From the NCBI GenBank assembly GCA_943913335.1, contig CALTXS010000001.1, positions 1 to 21,224 of the forward strand: 21,224 nucleotides of DNA, given 5' to 3'. Each line of letters starts with the position of its first letter. Within the stretch, counting starts at the first letter, position 1. This DNA comes from an uncultured Lysobacter sp. GTDB taxonomy: Bacteria; Pseudomonadota; Gammaproteobacteria; Xanthomonadales; Xanthomonadaceae. The position numbers were made by a program, and so were the translations under genes. Under the pieces are notes generated by a model. It was not told the origin of the DNA. It did no database searches and saw nothing but the letters and a program-made list of their open reading frames with translations. This document shows, one piece after another, positions 1 through 7,421 of this stretch.

Positions 1-291
1 CGTCTCGTAAATGCGACCGGTAGTGATGGAGTTGCGACGGCTGAGCTTGGTGCGCACGTAGCGCTCGTAGTGGCCCAGATCGAGGTCGGTTTCGGCGCCG
101 TCATCGGTCACGAAGACCTCGCCATGCTGGAACGGCGACATGGTGCCTGGGTCGACGTTGATGTACGGATCCAGCTTCATCATGGTGACGCGCAATCCGC
201 GCGCCTCGAGAATAGCGGCCAGTGACGCCGCGGCAATGCCCTTTCCAAGAGAGGACACGACGCCGCCGGTGACAAAAATCAGAGGGGTCAT
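1..291 (-). CDS. pyrG: CTP synthase, N-terminal part (runs off window)
   Basis: CTP synthase converts UTP to CTP using ATP and glutamine-derived ammonia, the last step of de novo pyrimidine nucleotide synthesis in the cytosol. Only the first 97 codons lie in the window. The start is the ATG at 291-289, and the protein begins [20 protein letters not shown], the highly conserved amidoligase P-loop region. It continues through a [20 protein letters not shown] segment (residues 39-58) and [16 protein letters not shown] (63-78), all diagnostic of the synthase domain. The C-terminal glutaminase domain is outside. No clear Shine-Dalgarno is visible before the ATG. Only about 50 nt separate the start from the terminator of the upstream minus-strand gene, so the pyrG promoter must be squeezed there or transcription must read through. 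Identification is near certain. Confidence 0.98.
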   Translation of the reverse strand, partial: MTPLIFVTGGVVSSLGKGIAAASLAAILEARGLRVTMMKLDPYINVDPGTMSPFQHGEVFVTDDGAETDLDLGHYERYVRTKLSRRNSITTGRIYET

Positions 292-341
292 GAGTGCGGG
301 TAGCTCAGGAAAGGACTAGTTTACCCGAAGCGCCTCAAAGC

Positions 342-371
342 AAAAACCCCGCTGCTCACGCAACGGGGTTT
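342..371 (-). terminator. Intrinsic terminator of the small secreted-protein gene
   Basis: Read on the minus strand, stem AAACCCCG (371-364) pairs with CGGGGTTT (351-344) around a 12-nt loop. The run of T's reaches to 342. It lies 27 bases past the stop codon of the 86-aa gene and upstream of pyrG, so it should insulate pyrG from that gene. Confidence 0.8.
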
Positions 372-397
372 CGGCGGACGCTAAAGGCGCCGGGAAC

Positions 398-658
398 TCA
401 GCCCTCTTCGGCCTCACGACCCTTGGACTTTTTGTCCTTGGCGTTGGCTTTGCGGATTTCCTCGAGCTTTTTGGCCTGACGTTCGGCCTGCTGCTGGCGA
501 GTTTCCGAGGTGGAGCCGGCAGCCGTGGCAGCAGCAGCTGCCTTGGCCTTGGCCTTGTCAGCCGACGCGTCATTGGACTGCGCCAGCGCGGGCATGGCCA
601 CAAAGGCAACACCAGCGGCAACGGCCACAATCGGCAATAGGGTCAACAGACGTTTCAT
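398..658 (-). CDS. Small exported Lys/Ala-rich protein, function unknown
   Basis: I do not recognise a family. The 86-residue protein starts MKRLLTLLPIVAVAAGVAF and has a classic signal peptide: two basic residues, a hydrophobic core, and a likely cleavage site after AMPALA (about residue 26). The mature part is about 60 residues. It begins with an Ala/Lys low-complexity stretch (ADKAKAKAAAAATAAG), followed by a Gln/Glu/Lys/Arg-rich segment (residues 52-80) that should form a single charged helix or coiled coil. There is no Cys and no aromatic residue after the signal. The gene has its own terminator (342-371), a GAGAG element upstream of the ATG, and a typical signal sequence, which argue it is real although composition alone could mislead. 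It diverges from parE and sits upstream of pyrG. A periplasmic location is inferred; the role is unknown. Confidence 0.75.
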   Translation of the reverse strand: MKRLLTLLPIVAVAAGVAFVAMPALAQSNDASADKAKAKAAAAATAAGSTSETRQQQAERQAKKLEEIRKANAKDKKSKGREAEEG

Positions 659-873
659 ACGGACTTACTCTCAGTTTGAAGCGGAACCATTCCGCTCTTG
701 CTATAGCCGCCGGAACCACTCCCGGCGACGCATTCATTTTAGCAAAACCGCCAATTTATCCATGAACAACCGTTAATAGCGCGGTATTTGTTGCCTGGGC
801 TTCAGGTTTCTTGGCGGAAACGGGCAAGTGTGCGATTCTTTGGCATTCCGCTGACCTGACTGCATTTTCCCTG
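659..873. other. Divergent intergenic region between the small secreted-protein gene and parE
   Basis: This is the longest non-coding stretch in the window (215 bases). It must hold the promoters of the minus-strand 86-aa gene and of parE. The only pair with sensible spacing that I could find towards parE is TTGGCG (811-816) and GATTCT (834-839), which is a weak match, so I do not call a promoter. I see no repeat, RNA gene or conserved ORF. Confidence 0.5.
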
Positions 874-2763
874 ATGAGTACCCGCTACAACGCCGCCGAT
901 ATCGAAGTCCTAGAGGGTCTGGACCCGGTCAGACATCGCCCCGGCATGTACACGGACACTACCCGCCCCAACCATCTGGCGCAGGAAATCATTGATAACG
1001 CCGTCGACGAGGCCCTTGCCGGCCACGCCAACCGCTTAGATGTGGTGGTGTACGAAGATGGCTCCCTGCAGGTCACCGATAACGGTCGCGGCATGCCGGT
1101 CGACATCCACCCGGAACAGGGCATCCCCGGTGTCGAGCTGATCCTGACGCGTCTGCATGCCGGCGGTAAATTCAGCAACAAGAATTACGAGTTCTCCGGC
1201 GGTCTGCACGGTGTCGGTGTATCGGTCGTCAACGCGCTGTCGAAACTGGTCGATGTGCGCATCCGCCGCGACGGCAACGAATATCGTATGACGTTCGAGA
1301 ACGGTTATCGTGCCTCGGCGCTGGAAATCATCGGCACGGTGGGCAAAAAGAATACGGGTACTACCGTGCGCTTCTGGCCCGATCCGAAATACTTTGACAG
1401 CCCCAAGTTCTCGATGCGTTCGCTCAAACATGTGCTGCGAGCTAAAGCAGTGCTGTCCCCGGGGCTAACGGTAACGCTGCACGATGTCGCCACCAACGAG
1501 CAGCTCGAATGGCTTTACGAGAACGGTCTGCGTGATTACCTGCTGTCGGAGATCGGCGATCAGGATCGCTTGCCCGCCGATGCGTTTACCGGCTACCTGC
1601 GCAAGGAAACGGAAATTGCCGACTGGGCCGTGACCTGGGTGCCCGAGGGCGAACTGGTGCAGGAGTCGTACGTCAATCTGATTCCGACCGCTCAGCACGG
1701 TACGCACGTCAACGGTCTGCGCTCAGGCCTGACCGATGCGCTGCGCGAATTCTGCGATTTCCGTAATCTGCTGCCACGCAACGTCAAACTCGCACCCGAA
1801 GATGTCTGGGATCGGGTCGCCTTCGTACTGAGTCTCAAGATGGGCGAGCCGCAGTTTAGCGGTCAGACCAAGGAACGTCTGTCATCGCGCCAGGCTGCCG
1901 GTTTTGTCGAAGGCGCCGCGCACGATGCATTTACCCTGTGGCTCAACAGCAACGTCGAACTGGGCGAAAAGATTGCACAGATTGCAATTGATCGCGCCTC
2001 GGCACGCTTAAAGACCGAGAAACAGGTCATCCGTAAAAAAGTGACGCAAGGTCCTGCCCTGCCCGGCAAACTGGCCGACTGCATCTCCCAGGATCTGTCA
2101 CGCACCGAACTGTTTCTGGTCGAAGGCGATTCGGCCGGCGGCAGCGCACGCCAAGCTCGCGACAAGGATTTCCAGGCCATTTTGCCGCTGCGCGGAAAGA
2201 TTTTGAACACGTGGGAGGTGGCATCGTCCACCGTACTCGGCTCGCAGGAAATTCACGACCTGGCTGTGGCCATCGGTTGCGATCCGGGCAAGGATGACAT
2301 CAGCGGCTTGCGCTACGGCAAGGTGATTGTGCTGGCCGATGCCGACTCCGACGGTCTGCACATTGCGACCTTGCTGTCGGCATTGTTTGTGCGCCACTTT
2401 CCGGCGCTGGTCGATGCCGGTCACGTGTTCGTGGCGATGCCGCCGTTATTCCGTATCGACGTCGGCAAGCAAGTGTTCTACGCACTCGACGAGGAAGAAA
2501 AGCGCATCGTACTGGATCGGATCGAACGCGAAAAAATGCGCGGCACGGTTTCAGTCACGCGCTTTAAGGGCCTGGGCGAAATGAATCCCTCGCAGCTGCG
2601 CGAGTCGGCGGTGCACCCGGATACACGTCGCCTGGTGCAGCTCACCAACGAGGAAAACAGCGAGACCTTCAAACTCATGGACATGCTGTTGTCCAAAAAG
2701 CGCGCACCCGACCGCAAGTCCTGGCTCGAGGACAAGGGCGATCTCGCCACGCTCGAAGTGTAA
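874..2763 (+). CDS. parE: DNA topoisomerase IV subunit B (ParE)
   Basis: ParE is the ATPase subunit of topoisomerase IV (with ParC), which decatenates daughter chromosomes. From ATG 874 the product is 629 aa, practically the E. coli ParE length (630), and it lacks the large insert of proteobacterial GyrB. Visible features are the GHKL ATPase domain with QEIIDNAVDEA (Glu38, Asn42), DNGRGMPVD (69-77) and GGLHGVGVSVVNALS (about 109-123). The C-terminal TOPRIM domain has EGDSAGGSA starting at Glu417 and LADADSDG (Asp489, Asp491, Asp493). The frame is open upstream to a TTG at 811, but homologues begin around MSTRYNA, so 874 is the better start. No strong ribosome-binding site is seen. The gene is convergent with the hutG-like gene, with only 10 nt between stop codons. 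No parC is present in the window. Confidence 0.97.
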   Translation: MSTRYNAADIEVLEGLDPVRHRPGMYTDTTRPNHLAQEIIDNAVDEALAGHANRLDVVVYEDGSLQVTDNGRGMPVDIHPEQGIPGVELILTRLHAGGKFSNKNYEFSGGLHGVGVSVVNALSKLVDVRIRRDGNEYRMTFENGYRASALEIIGTVGKKNTGTTVRFWPDPKYFDSPKFSMRSLKHVLRAKAVLSPGLTVTLHDVATNEQLEWLYENGLRDYLLSEIGDQDRLPADAFTGYLRKETEIADWAVTWVPEGELVQESYVNLIPTAQHGTHVNGLRSGLTDALREFCDFRNLLPRNVKLAPEDVWDRVAFVLSLKMGEPQFSGQTKERLSSRQAAGFVEGAAHDAFTLWLNSNVELGEKIAQIAIDRASARLKTEKQVIRKKVTQGPALPGKLADCISQDLSRTELFLVEGDSAGGSARQARDKDFQAILPLRGKILNTWEVASSTVLGSQEIHDLAVAIGCDPGKDDISGLRYGKVIVLADADSDGLHIATLLSALFVRHFPALVDAGHVFVAMPPLFRIDVGKQVFYALDEEEKRIVLDRIEREKMRGTVSVTRFKGLGEMNPSQLRESAVHPDTRRLVQLTNEENSETFKLMDMLLSKKRAPDRKSWLEDKGDLATLEV

Positions 2764-2773
2764 GCCGCTTCGC

Positions 2774-3547
2774 TTAACTCAACGCGGCGTGTAACAGCGC
2801 CGCGATCACCACCTGCGCCTGTTCGGCCTTCTCCTGATGAAAGGCAAGACGTTGTTCGTCCATATAGGTGCGTTGTGCCATTTCCAGTTGAATGGTCTCG
2901 ATGCCGTTGGCCACGTCGTGATAGTGGCGCGTGTTGTAACCGCCCTGGAAACGCCCGTTGATGACCCAGTCAAATCGGCCCTGGTCTTCGAGCGCGGCTT
3001 GCAGACGTGCTTGCGTCTCGGGGCGGCAGGAGATGCCACCGGCGGTGCCGATGTTGAGGTCCGGCAGACGGCCTTCGAACAGATACGGCAGATCATCACC
3101 CTTGATCGAGTGGCCCTCCCACAGCACGACGCGACCGAACTCGTTACGCAGGCGTTCCAGTTCCTGGCGCAGAGCGGCGTGGTACGGCTCCCAATATTGC
3201 TCGACGCGCAGGCGAATCTCATCGAAGCTCGGTTCGCGCCCGGCCTGATACACCGGCTCACCGGTGAACTGCACGGTCGGGCACAGGCCCGTGGTGTTCT
3301 GACCGGGATACAGCGACTCATCGCTGGCCGGGCGATTCAGATCGACGACATAACGCGAATACGAAGGGATCAGTATTGATGCGCCCCAGTCGCGCGCGAA
3401 ATCGTACAGCTGATCGACGAACCAGTCGGTGTCGGGTGCCGACTGCGCCGACAGGGTCATGCGGTCACGCAAAGCCTCGGGAATGAAGCTGCTGTTGTGC
3501 GGCAGTGAAATCAGTAGCGGAATGGATCCTTGGATCAGCGTAGTCAT
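2774..3547 (-). CDS. hutG: N-formylglutamate deformylase (HutG-like amidohydrolase)
   Basis: HutG-type enzymes hydrolyse N-formyl-L-glutamate to glutamate and formate, the last step of the five-step histidine degradation route. The product from ATG 3547 is 257 aa, close to the usual 260-270. Family marks are LISLPHNSS (residues 12-20), SRYVVDLNRP (64-73), TGLCP (86-90), QYWEPYHAAL (117-126), VVLWEGHSIKG (140-150) and LFEGRLPDLNIGT further on. Histidines and acidic residues in these motifs are the expected metal and catalytic sites. The ATG overlaps the TGA of the preceding oxidoreductase gene as ATGA, so translation is probably coupled. No hutH, hutU, hutI or hutF lies nearby, so the true substrate could be another N-formyl or N-acyl amino acid. 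The frame stays open upstream, but that part lies inside the neighbour and is not expected to be translated. Confidence 0.85.
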   Translation of the reverse strand: MTTLIQGSIPLLISLPHNSSFIPEALRDRMTLSAQSAPDTDWFVDQLYDFARDWGASILIPSYSRYVVDLNRPASDESLYPGQNTTGLCPTVQFTGEPVYQAGREPSFDEIRLRVEQYWEPYHAALRQELERLRNEFGRVVLWEGHSIKGDDLPYLFEGRLPDLNIGTAGGISCRPETQARLQAALEDQGRFDWVINGRFQGGYNTRHYHDVANGIETIQLEMAQRTYMDEQRLAFHQEKAEQAQVVIAALLHAALS

Positions 3548-4821
3548 ATAAAACGTTCCGGACGATACGGCGTGGGGTCGATCAGCAGATCGGACTCGCC
3601 CACGATCAGTTGGCTCAATAACAGTGACGAGGCGGTGCTCATGCTCATGCCCATCATGCCGTGACCGGTGTGCAGCCACAGCCCCTTCTGGCCCGGCACC
3701 GCGCCGATCAGGGGGATGTCATCGCTGACCATGGGCCGCCAGCCGGTCCAGCGTTCCAGAGTCTGCGGACCGCTCGGATACAGCAGGTAATCGTCGGCGG
3801 CCTGTTCCAATGCGCGGAAACGGCGTTCGTTGAGCGTCGCATCAAAGCCGGAGAACTCCATGGTGGAACCGATGCGCAGCATGCCATCCCACATCGAGAC
3901 GCAGACAAAGCGCTCACGCAATACCAAAGGTCGCGAAGGCACCACCGCCGGCCGACTGTACGTAATGGAATAGCCCTTGCCGGGTTGCAGTGCGCGCGCC
4001 AAGGGACGCACGCTACTGTCGGCGATCTGTTCCAGCTGCGCACTCCAAGCACCGGTGCTCAGCACCACATCGCGCGCAAAGTACTCGGCGCCATCGGCCG
4101 TGCGGACACGCCAACGGTCACCTGTGCGCTCGACATGGGCGACCGGAGTGCCTTCGATCAGATCTGCGCCACGTTCACGCAGGACGCGCGACAGTTCCGC
4201 GACATATTCATCGGGACGTAAGGACGCATCGCCACGGAACCGCAGCGCACCCGCCACACCGCGACGCATCGCAGGTTCCTGACGTTCGTAGTCCGCGCCG
4301 TCGATCAGTTCGACCTCGACGCCACATTCGGCCAGCAGGTCCAACTCTTCCTGACCTTGAACGAACGCATGAGTATCACGGAACACGTAGTCCTCGCCGG
4401 TTTCGCGGAACTCGCATTGCAGGTCTAAGCGTTGGACCCACTCCGCCAGCGCCGGACGGGAGGCATTGAGCAGAGCCGATTTGGCTAAGGCGGTGGCGTG
4501 CCAGTCGCGGGTGTTGCAGCGGCGGGCAAAGGCCAGCAGCCAGCGCCACAGCGCCGGATCAAAACGCGGCGGGATATACAACGGCGCATTGGGCTGCAGG
4601 GACCAGCCGAGCGCGCGGGCAATGATGCCGGGCGCCGCGAGCGGTGGCGCATGCGATGGCGTGATCGTGCCGCAGTTGCCATGCGAGGCCCCCGCACCTA
4701 CGGTGCGCGCCTCGAGGATGCGAACCGAGCGGCCCTGAAGCAGAAGCGCCAGCGCACCGGATAACCCGATGACGCCGGCGCCTACGACGAGAACGTCGCT
4801 TTCTTTATTAGTGTTCGACAC
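3544..4821 (-). CDS. FAD-dependent amino-acid oxidoreductase (DadA-like)
   Basis: A glycine oxidase/D-amino acid dehydrogenase (DAO) family flavoprotein of 425 aa, the normal DadA size. The N-terminal Rossmann motif DVLVVGAGVIGLSGA (Gly14, Gly16, Gly19) is followed by the ribose-binding Glu38 and GAGASHGNCGTITPSHAPPL (43-62), typical of DadA proteins. The C-terminus has GWRPMVSDDIPLIG and LWLHTGHGMMGMSMS, which complete the FAD site. Members oxidatively deaminate D-amino or N-substituted amino acids and pass electrons to the respiratory chain; the substrate cannot be read from the sequence. I take GTG 4821 as start because no ATG fits just before the FAD motif; this places the start inside the last codons of slyD (14-nt overlap). 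A second GTG at 4824 is equally possible. Its stop overlaps the hutG-like start, suggesting the two act together in amino-acid breakdown. Confidence 0.88.
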   Translation of the reverse strand: MSNTNKESDVLVVGAGVIGLSGALALLLQGRSVRILEARTVGAGASHGNCGTITPSHAPPLAAPGIIARALGWSLQPNAPLYIPPRFDPALWRWLLAFARRCNTRDWHATALAKSALLNASRPALAEWVQRLDLQCEFRETGEDYVFRDTHAFVQGQEELDLLAECGVEVELIDGADYERQEPAMRRGVAGALRFRGDASLRPDEYVAELSRVLRERGADLIEGTPVAHVERTGDRWRVRTADGAEYFARDVVLSTGAWSAQLEQIADSSVRPLARALQPGKGYSITYSRPAVVPSRPLVLRERFVCVSMWDGMLRIGSTMEFSGFDATLNERRFRALEQAADDYLLYPSGPQTLERWTGWRPMVSDDIPLIGAVPGQKGLWLHTGHGMMGMSMSTASSLLLSQLIVGESDLLIDPTPYRPERFI

Positions 4822-5287
4822 CACCGTCGCCGTGAACGTGGCCGTGTTCAAGTTCTTCGGCCGAGGCTTCGCGCACGTTGGTGATTTCAATGGCAAAGTG
4901 CAGATCCTTGCCGGCCATCGGATGATTCAGATCCACATCGACCACGGTCATGCCGACCTTTTCAATGGTGACAGCGCGCGGACCCACATTGGTCTGCAGC
5001 ACAGCTTGCATACCCGGCTCCAGCTTGGCGCCTTGGAAATGCTTCTTGGGGATGCGTTGGGTCATGCCTTCGCGACGTTCGCCGTAAGCGTCGGCAGCGA
5101 CGACTTCGACTTCGAACTTGTCACCGGCGGACTTGCCTTCCATCGCGGCTTCGAGGCCCGGGATGATGTTGTTGTGACCGATCAGAATGGACATAGGAGC
5201 TTGGCCTACCGAGCTTTCGGAGGGCTCCTGTCCTTGTTCGGACACGGTGTAATGGAAGGCGACGACGCGGTCTTTTTCGACTTTCAT
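4808..5287 (-). CDS. slyD: FKBP-type peptidyl-prolyl isomerase SlyD
   Basis: SlyD is a cytosolic prolyl isomerase and chaperone; in enterobacteria it also binds nickel and helps hydrogenase maturation. The 159-aa product from ATG 5287 shows the split FKBP domain: MKVEKDRVVAFHYTV, then GHNNIIPGLEAAMEGKSAGD (37-56), the insert-in-flap domain (roughly 70-125, with YGERREGMTQRIPK), and the returning strand LNHPMAGKDLHFAIEITNVRE (about 120-140). The tail is short and His-rich (HGHVHGDGGVEH), so some metal binding is retained, but it lacks the long Cys/His tail of E. coli SlyD (196 aa). It follows rluA by 42 nt in the same direction, and its 3' end overlaps the oxidoreductase start. An AT-rich block just upstream may supply its own promoter. 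Confidence 0.95.
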   Translation of the reverse strand: MKVEKDRVVAFHYTVSEQGQEPSESSVGQAPMSILIGHNNIIPGLEAAMEGKSAGDKFEVEVVAADAYGERREGMTQRIPKKHFQGAKLEPGMQAVLQTNVGPRAVTIEKVGMTVVDVDLNHPMAGKDLHFAIEITNVREASAEELEHGHVHGDGGVEH

Positions 5288-5307
5288 GGGCAGCAATCTG
5301 GTGTTTG

Positions 5308-5333
5308 AATATAGCCCAATATTATAGAGTCAA
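5308..5333 (-). promoter_or_regulatory. Candidate slyD promoter
   Basis: In the short rluA-slyD gap the minus strand carries TTGACT (5333-5328), TATAAT (5326-5321) and TATATT (5313-5308) in an unusually AT-rich patch within GC-rich surroundings. No pair has the ideal 17-nt spacing: TTGACT to TATATT is 14 nt. The call therefore rests on local composition and the perfect TATAAT. Confidence 0.35.
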
Positions 5334-5953
5334 AATGGCGCCGGGCTCCGCAGGCTGACCGCTTCCTCTTCTACAGGGTGCTCGAAGGCCAGATCCGTGG
5401 CGTGCAGCAACAGGCGTGGCTCCCTGTCCGAGTCCGTCCCGTACAGCGCATCGCCGACGATCGGGTGTCCTATTGCCGCCAGATGCACCCGCAGCTGATG
5501 GGTCCGGCCCGTGACCGGATACAGGGCCAGGCGGGTCCGGCCTTCGACCGTTTCCAGTGCCTGCCAACGGGTCAGGCTCGGCTTGCCCAACTCCATATCC
5601 ACGTGTTGCCGCGGGCGGTTAGGCCAGTCGGTGATCAGCGGCAGATCGATCTCGCCTTGCGCGCCCGCAGGCGTTCCGTGGACCCAGGCCTCATAGCGCT
5701 TGCGGACCTCGCGGCGAGCGAAGCGCATCGACATTTCGCGCTGCAGCTTGGAATTCAGGGCCAGCAGCACCAGACCCGAGGTCGGCTGGTCGAGCCGATG
5801 AATGATCAGCGCGGTCGGATGCTGTTCCTGCACGCGAGCGATCAGACAGTCGGCTTTGTCCGGTCCGCGGCCGGGAACGGTCAGCAGGCCCGCGGGTTTG
5901 TCGACCGCCAGCAGTCCGGCCTTCGACCAGAGTTCACGGGGGTTGTCTTGCAC
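5330..5953 (-). CDS. rluA: 23S rRNA/tRNA pseudouridine synthase RluA
   Basis: RluA isomerises uridine to pseudouridine in 23S rRNA (U746 in E. coli) and tRNA position 32. The 207-aa product contains the catalytic motif HRLDQPTSGLVLLAL with Asp55, and the RluA-specific segment DLPLITDWPNRPRQHVD. It also has the family C-terminal motif PVTGRTHQLRVHLAAIGHPI followed by GDALYG. Length and the DWPNRP motif separate RluA from RluC and RluD, which are longer. A TTG two codons upstream (5959) keeps the frame, but GTG 5953 is 8 nt after an AGGA (5965-5962), so I prefer 5953. It diverges from the NlpC/P60 lipoprotein gene with only 15 nt between start codons and leads the rluA-slyD-oxidoreductase-hutG-like unit. 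Confidence 0.93.
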   Translation of the reverse strand: MQDNPRELWSKAGLLAVDKPAGLLTVPGRGPDKADCLIARVQEQHPTALIIHRLDQPTSGLVLLALNSKLQREMSMRFARREVRKRYEAWVHGTPAGAQGEIDLPLITDWPNRPRQHVDMELGKPSLTRWQALETVEGRTRLALYPVTGRTHQLRVHLAAIGHPIVGDALYGTDSDREPRLLLHATDLAFEHPVEEEAVSLRSPAPF

Positions 5954-5968
5954 CGCCAATTTCCTATC

Positions 5969-6556
5969 ATGAGAGCCATGAATCTACGGTCTGCAAGTGT
6001 AACCGCCCTACTCACCGCCGCCATCCTGGCCGTTAGTGTGGCCGGTTGTCGGCACGATGAGCGCCCGGCCAAACCCAAATCCAAATCGAACCCCGTGGCC
6101 GGCGCTAAAAAAAGCGGCGCCCCACGCAAAGTACCCACCGCCGGTCGCACGACGGCTTACCGCACCTCGCACACGGATCAGGCCAATAACGTGCTGATGC
6201 GCGCGCTGAGTCTGGTCGGCACCCCGTACCGCTACGGCGGCAACACGCCCGAGGGTGGCTTTGACTGCTCGGGGCTGGTCAATTATGTGTATCGCGACAC
6301 GCTGGATCTCAAACTGCCCCGCACCTCCGGCGCCTTGGCCAAGTATCAGGGCCCGGTGGTCGACCCGACCCGCCTAAACACCGGCGATCTGGTGTTTTTC
6401 GGGACCAATGGCAGCGTTAGCCATGTTGGAATTTACGTGGGCGACGGTCGCTTCGTGCATGCACCCAGCACGGGCGGTACCGTACGGATGGACCGGTTGG
6501 ATGGCCCGTACTGGGTTTCTCACTACACGGGATCTAAACAGATCCTGGGTTATTAA
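5969..6556 (+). CDS. NlpC/P60 peptidoglycan endopeptidase, lipoprotein
   Basis: NlpC/P60 cysteine peptidases cleave D-Glu-meso-DAP bonds in peptidoglycan stems. This protein (195 aa from ATG 5969, 192 from ATG 5978) has a lipoprotein signal ending AVSVAGC, so the mature protein should be lipidated at that Cys and membrane anchored. A basic, Lys/Pro-rich linker of about 45 residues follows. The catalytic domain has PYRYGGNTPEGGFDCSGLVNY with nucleophile Cys97 (counting from 5978), LNTGDLVFF, SHVGIYVGDGRFVHAPSTG with His149, and a polar third residue at about His161, close to the E. coli Spr/MepS layout. The choice between the two ATGs is open: GAGAG lies just before the second, and nothing convincing before the first. 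A second NlpC/P60 gene follows 115 nt downstream. Confidence 0.93.
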   Translation: MRAMNLRSASVTALLTAAILAVSVAGCRHDERPAKPKSKSNPVAGAKKSGAPRKVPTAGRTTAYRTSHTDQANNVLMRALSLVGTPYRYGGNTPEGGFDCSGLVNYVYRDTLDLKLPRTSGALAKYQGPVVDPTRLNTGDLVFFGTNGSVSHVGIYVGDGRFVHAPSTGGTVRMDRLDGPYWVSHYTGSKQILGY

Positions 6557-6671
6557 TGTCCAAAACTGTGACATGTTTCGTGTTTTTAACATCCTTCTTA
6601 ACGAAATATTGAGCCTTTTAACCCCCTCGTTAGGCAAACTTTAGGCTTAGTGAAGAACTGGTGAAGGCCGC

Positions 6672-7421
6672 GTGACAACGAAATCAAACCTCGTTCAACC
6701 CGGTCGGCTCGTCGCAGGCGTCCGACTTTTACAATCTAAAGTGCTCCTGAAGTCCCTGTTGGCCTTCGCTCTGTTGTCCCCGGCACTGGCCTCTGCCCAG
6801 TCTGCCAATGGCCAATCGGCCCTCGATTCATTCCTTGCTCAACGCGGCGGCGCCCAAGCGGCCGCAGCGGCCGACACCGCCGGCCCACTCGATCGCGTTG
6901 TGAGCTTTGCTAACCAAACGGTCCAATCGGCCACCTCCGGTGTGCGTTCGTGGGTCCAGCCCGCGCCTACCGCTTCGATTCGTAAAGAAGTCGAAATGCT
7001 GGATCGCCAGGACAAGCTCGATGGCGACTCGGCCATCGTCAGCCCCAAGATCACTGCAGTGCTGCAACGTGCCACTTCGATGCTGGGCACGCCCTACCGT
7101 TGGGGCGGCACCACGCCGTCCGGCTTTGACTGTTCCGGTCTGGTCGGCTGGGTGTTTCGCAATGCACTGGGTGTCGAACTGCCGCGCGTCTCGCGTGATA
7201 TGGCCCGTCAGGGTCTGGCCATCAGCGATCGCAGCAAGATGGTTCCGGGCGATCTGGTGTTTTTTGGCGACGGCGGTCGCGTCAACCATGTCGGCATCTA
7301 TGTGGGCAACGGTCGCTTCCTGCATGCCCCGAGCACCGGCAAGAACGTCATGATCTCGGCAATGGATAGCGGCTACTGGGGTCGCAAGTTCCTGGCGGCG
7401 CGCCGGGTCGAAGGCCTCTAA
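6672..7421 (+). CDS. NlpC/P60 peptidoglycan endopeptidase, exported
   Basis: A second, larger NlpC/P60 hydrolase (249 aa), evidently paralogous to the preceding gene over the catalytic domain: both share PYRxGG, FDCSGLV, GDLVFFG, HVGIYVGxGRF and HAPSTG. Catalytic residues are Cys154, His206 and His218. The start is GTG 6672, after GAAGG (6663-6667). The N-terminus has a long basic region (about 27 residues, with Arg/Lys at 4, 12, 18, 23, 27), then a hydrophobic core and ALASA|Q, fitting a Sec signal peptide with no lipobox Cys, so it should be periplasmic and soluble. Between signal and domain lies an Ala/Gln-rich spacer (44-125), which might contact partners. The gene ends about 60 nt before the convergent thioesterase gene. 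Confidence 0.93.
   Translation: MTTKSNLVQPGRLVAGVRLLQSKVLLKSLLAFALLSPALASAQSANGQSALDSFLAQRGGAQAAAAADTAGPLDRVVSFANQTVQSATSGVRSWVQPAPTASIRKEVEMLDRQDKLDGDSAIVSPKITAVLQRATSMLGTPYRWGGTTPSGFDCSGLVGWVFRNALGVELPRVSRDMARQGLAISDRSKMVPGDLVFFGDGGRVNHVGIYVGNGRFLHAPSTGKNVMISAMDSGYWGRKFLAARRVEGL

Noticed and set aside
318..346. Possible pyrG promoter overlapping the terminator's T-run (TTTTTG, 17 nt, TAAACT on minus)
   Set aside because: The spacing is right but both boxes match consensus poorly; not enough to call.
811..873. A 21-codon extension of parE from TTG 811
   Set aside because: Homologous ParE proteins start at the equivalent of ATG 874; the extension shows no family similarity and the length from 874 fits E. 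coli ParE.
2783..2804. CGCGGCG/CGCCGCG hairpin just past the parE stop
   Set aside because: It lies inside the end of the hutG-like gene, has no T-run, and such stems are common in GC-rich coding DNA.
3548..3679. N-terminal extension of the hutG-like gene
   Set aside because: It lies wholly within the oxidoreductase gene and shows no family motifs, while ATG 3547 gives the coupled ATGA overlap and family-length product.
5378..5968. Long plus-strand open frame continuous with the NlpC/P60 lipoprotein
   Set aside because: It is antisense to rluA and lacks recognisable motifs; the lipoprotein signal begins at 5969/5978, so upstream codons are a shadow.
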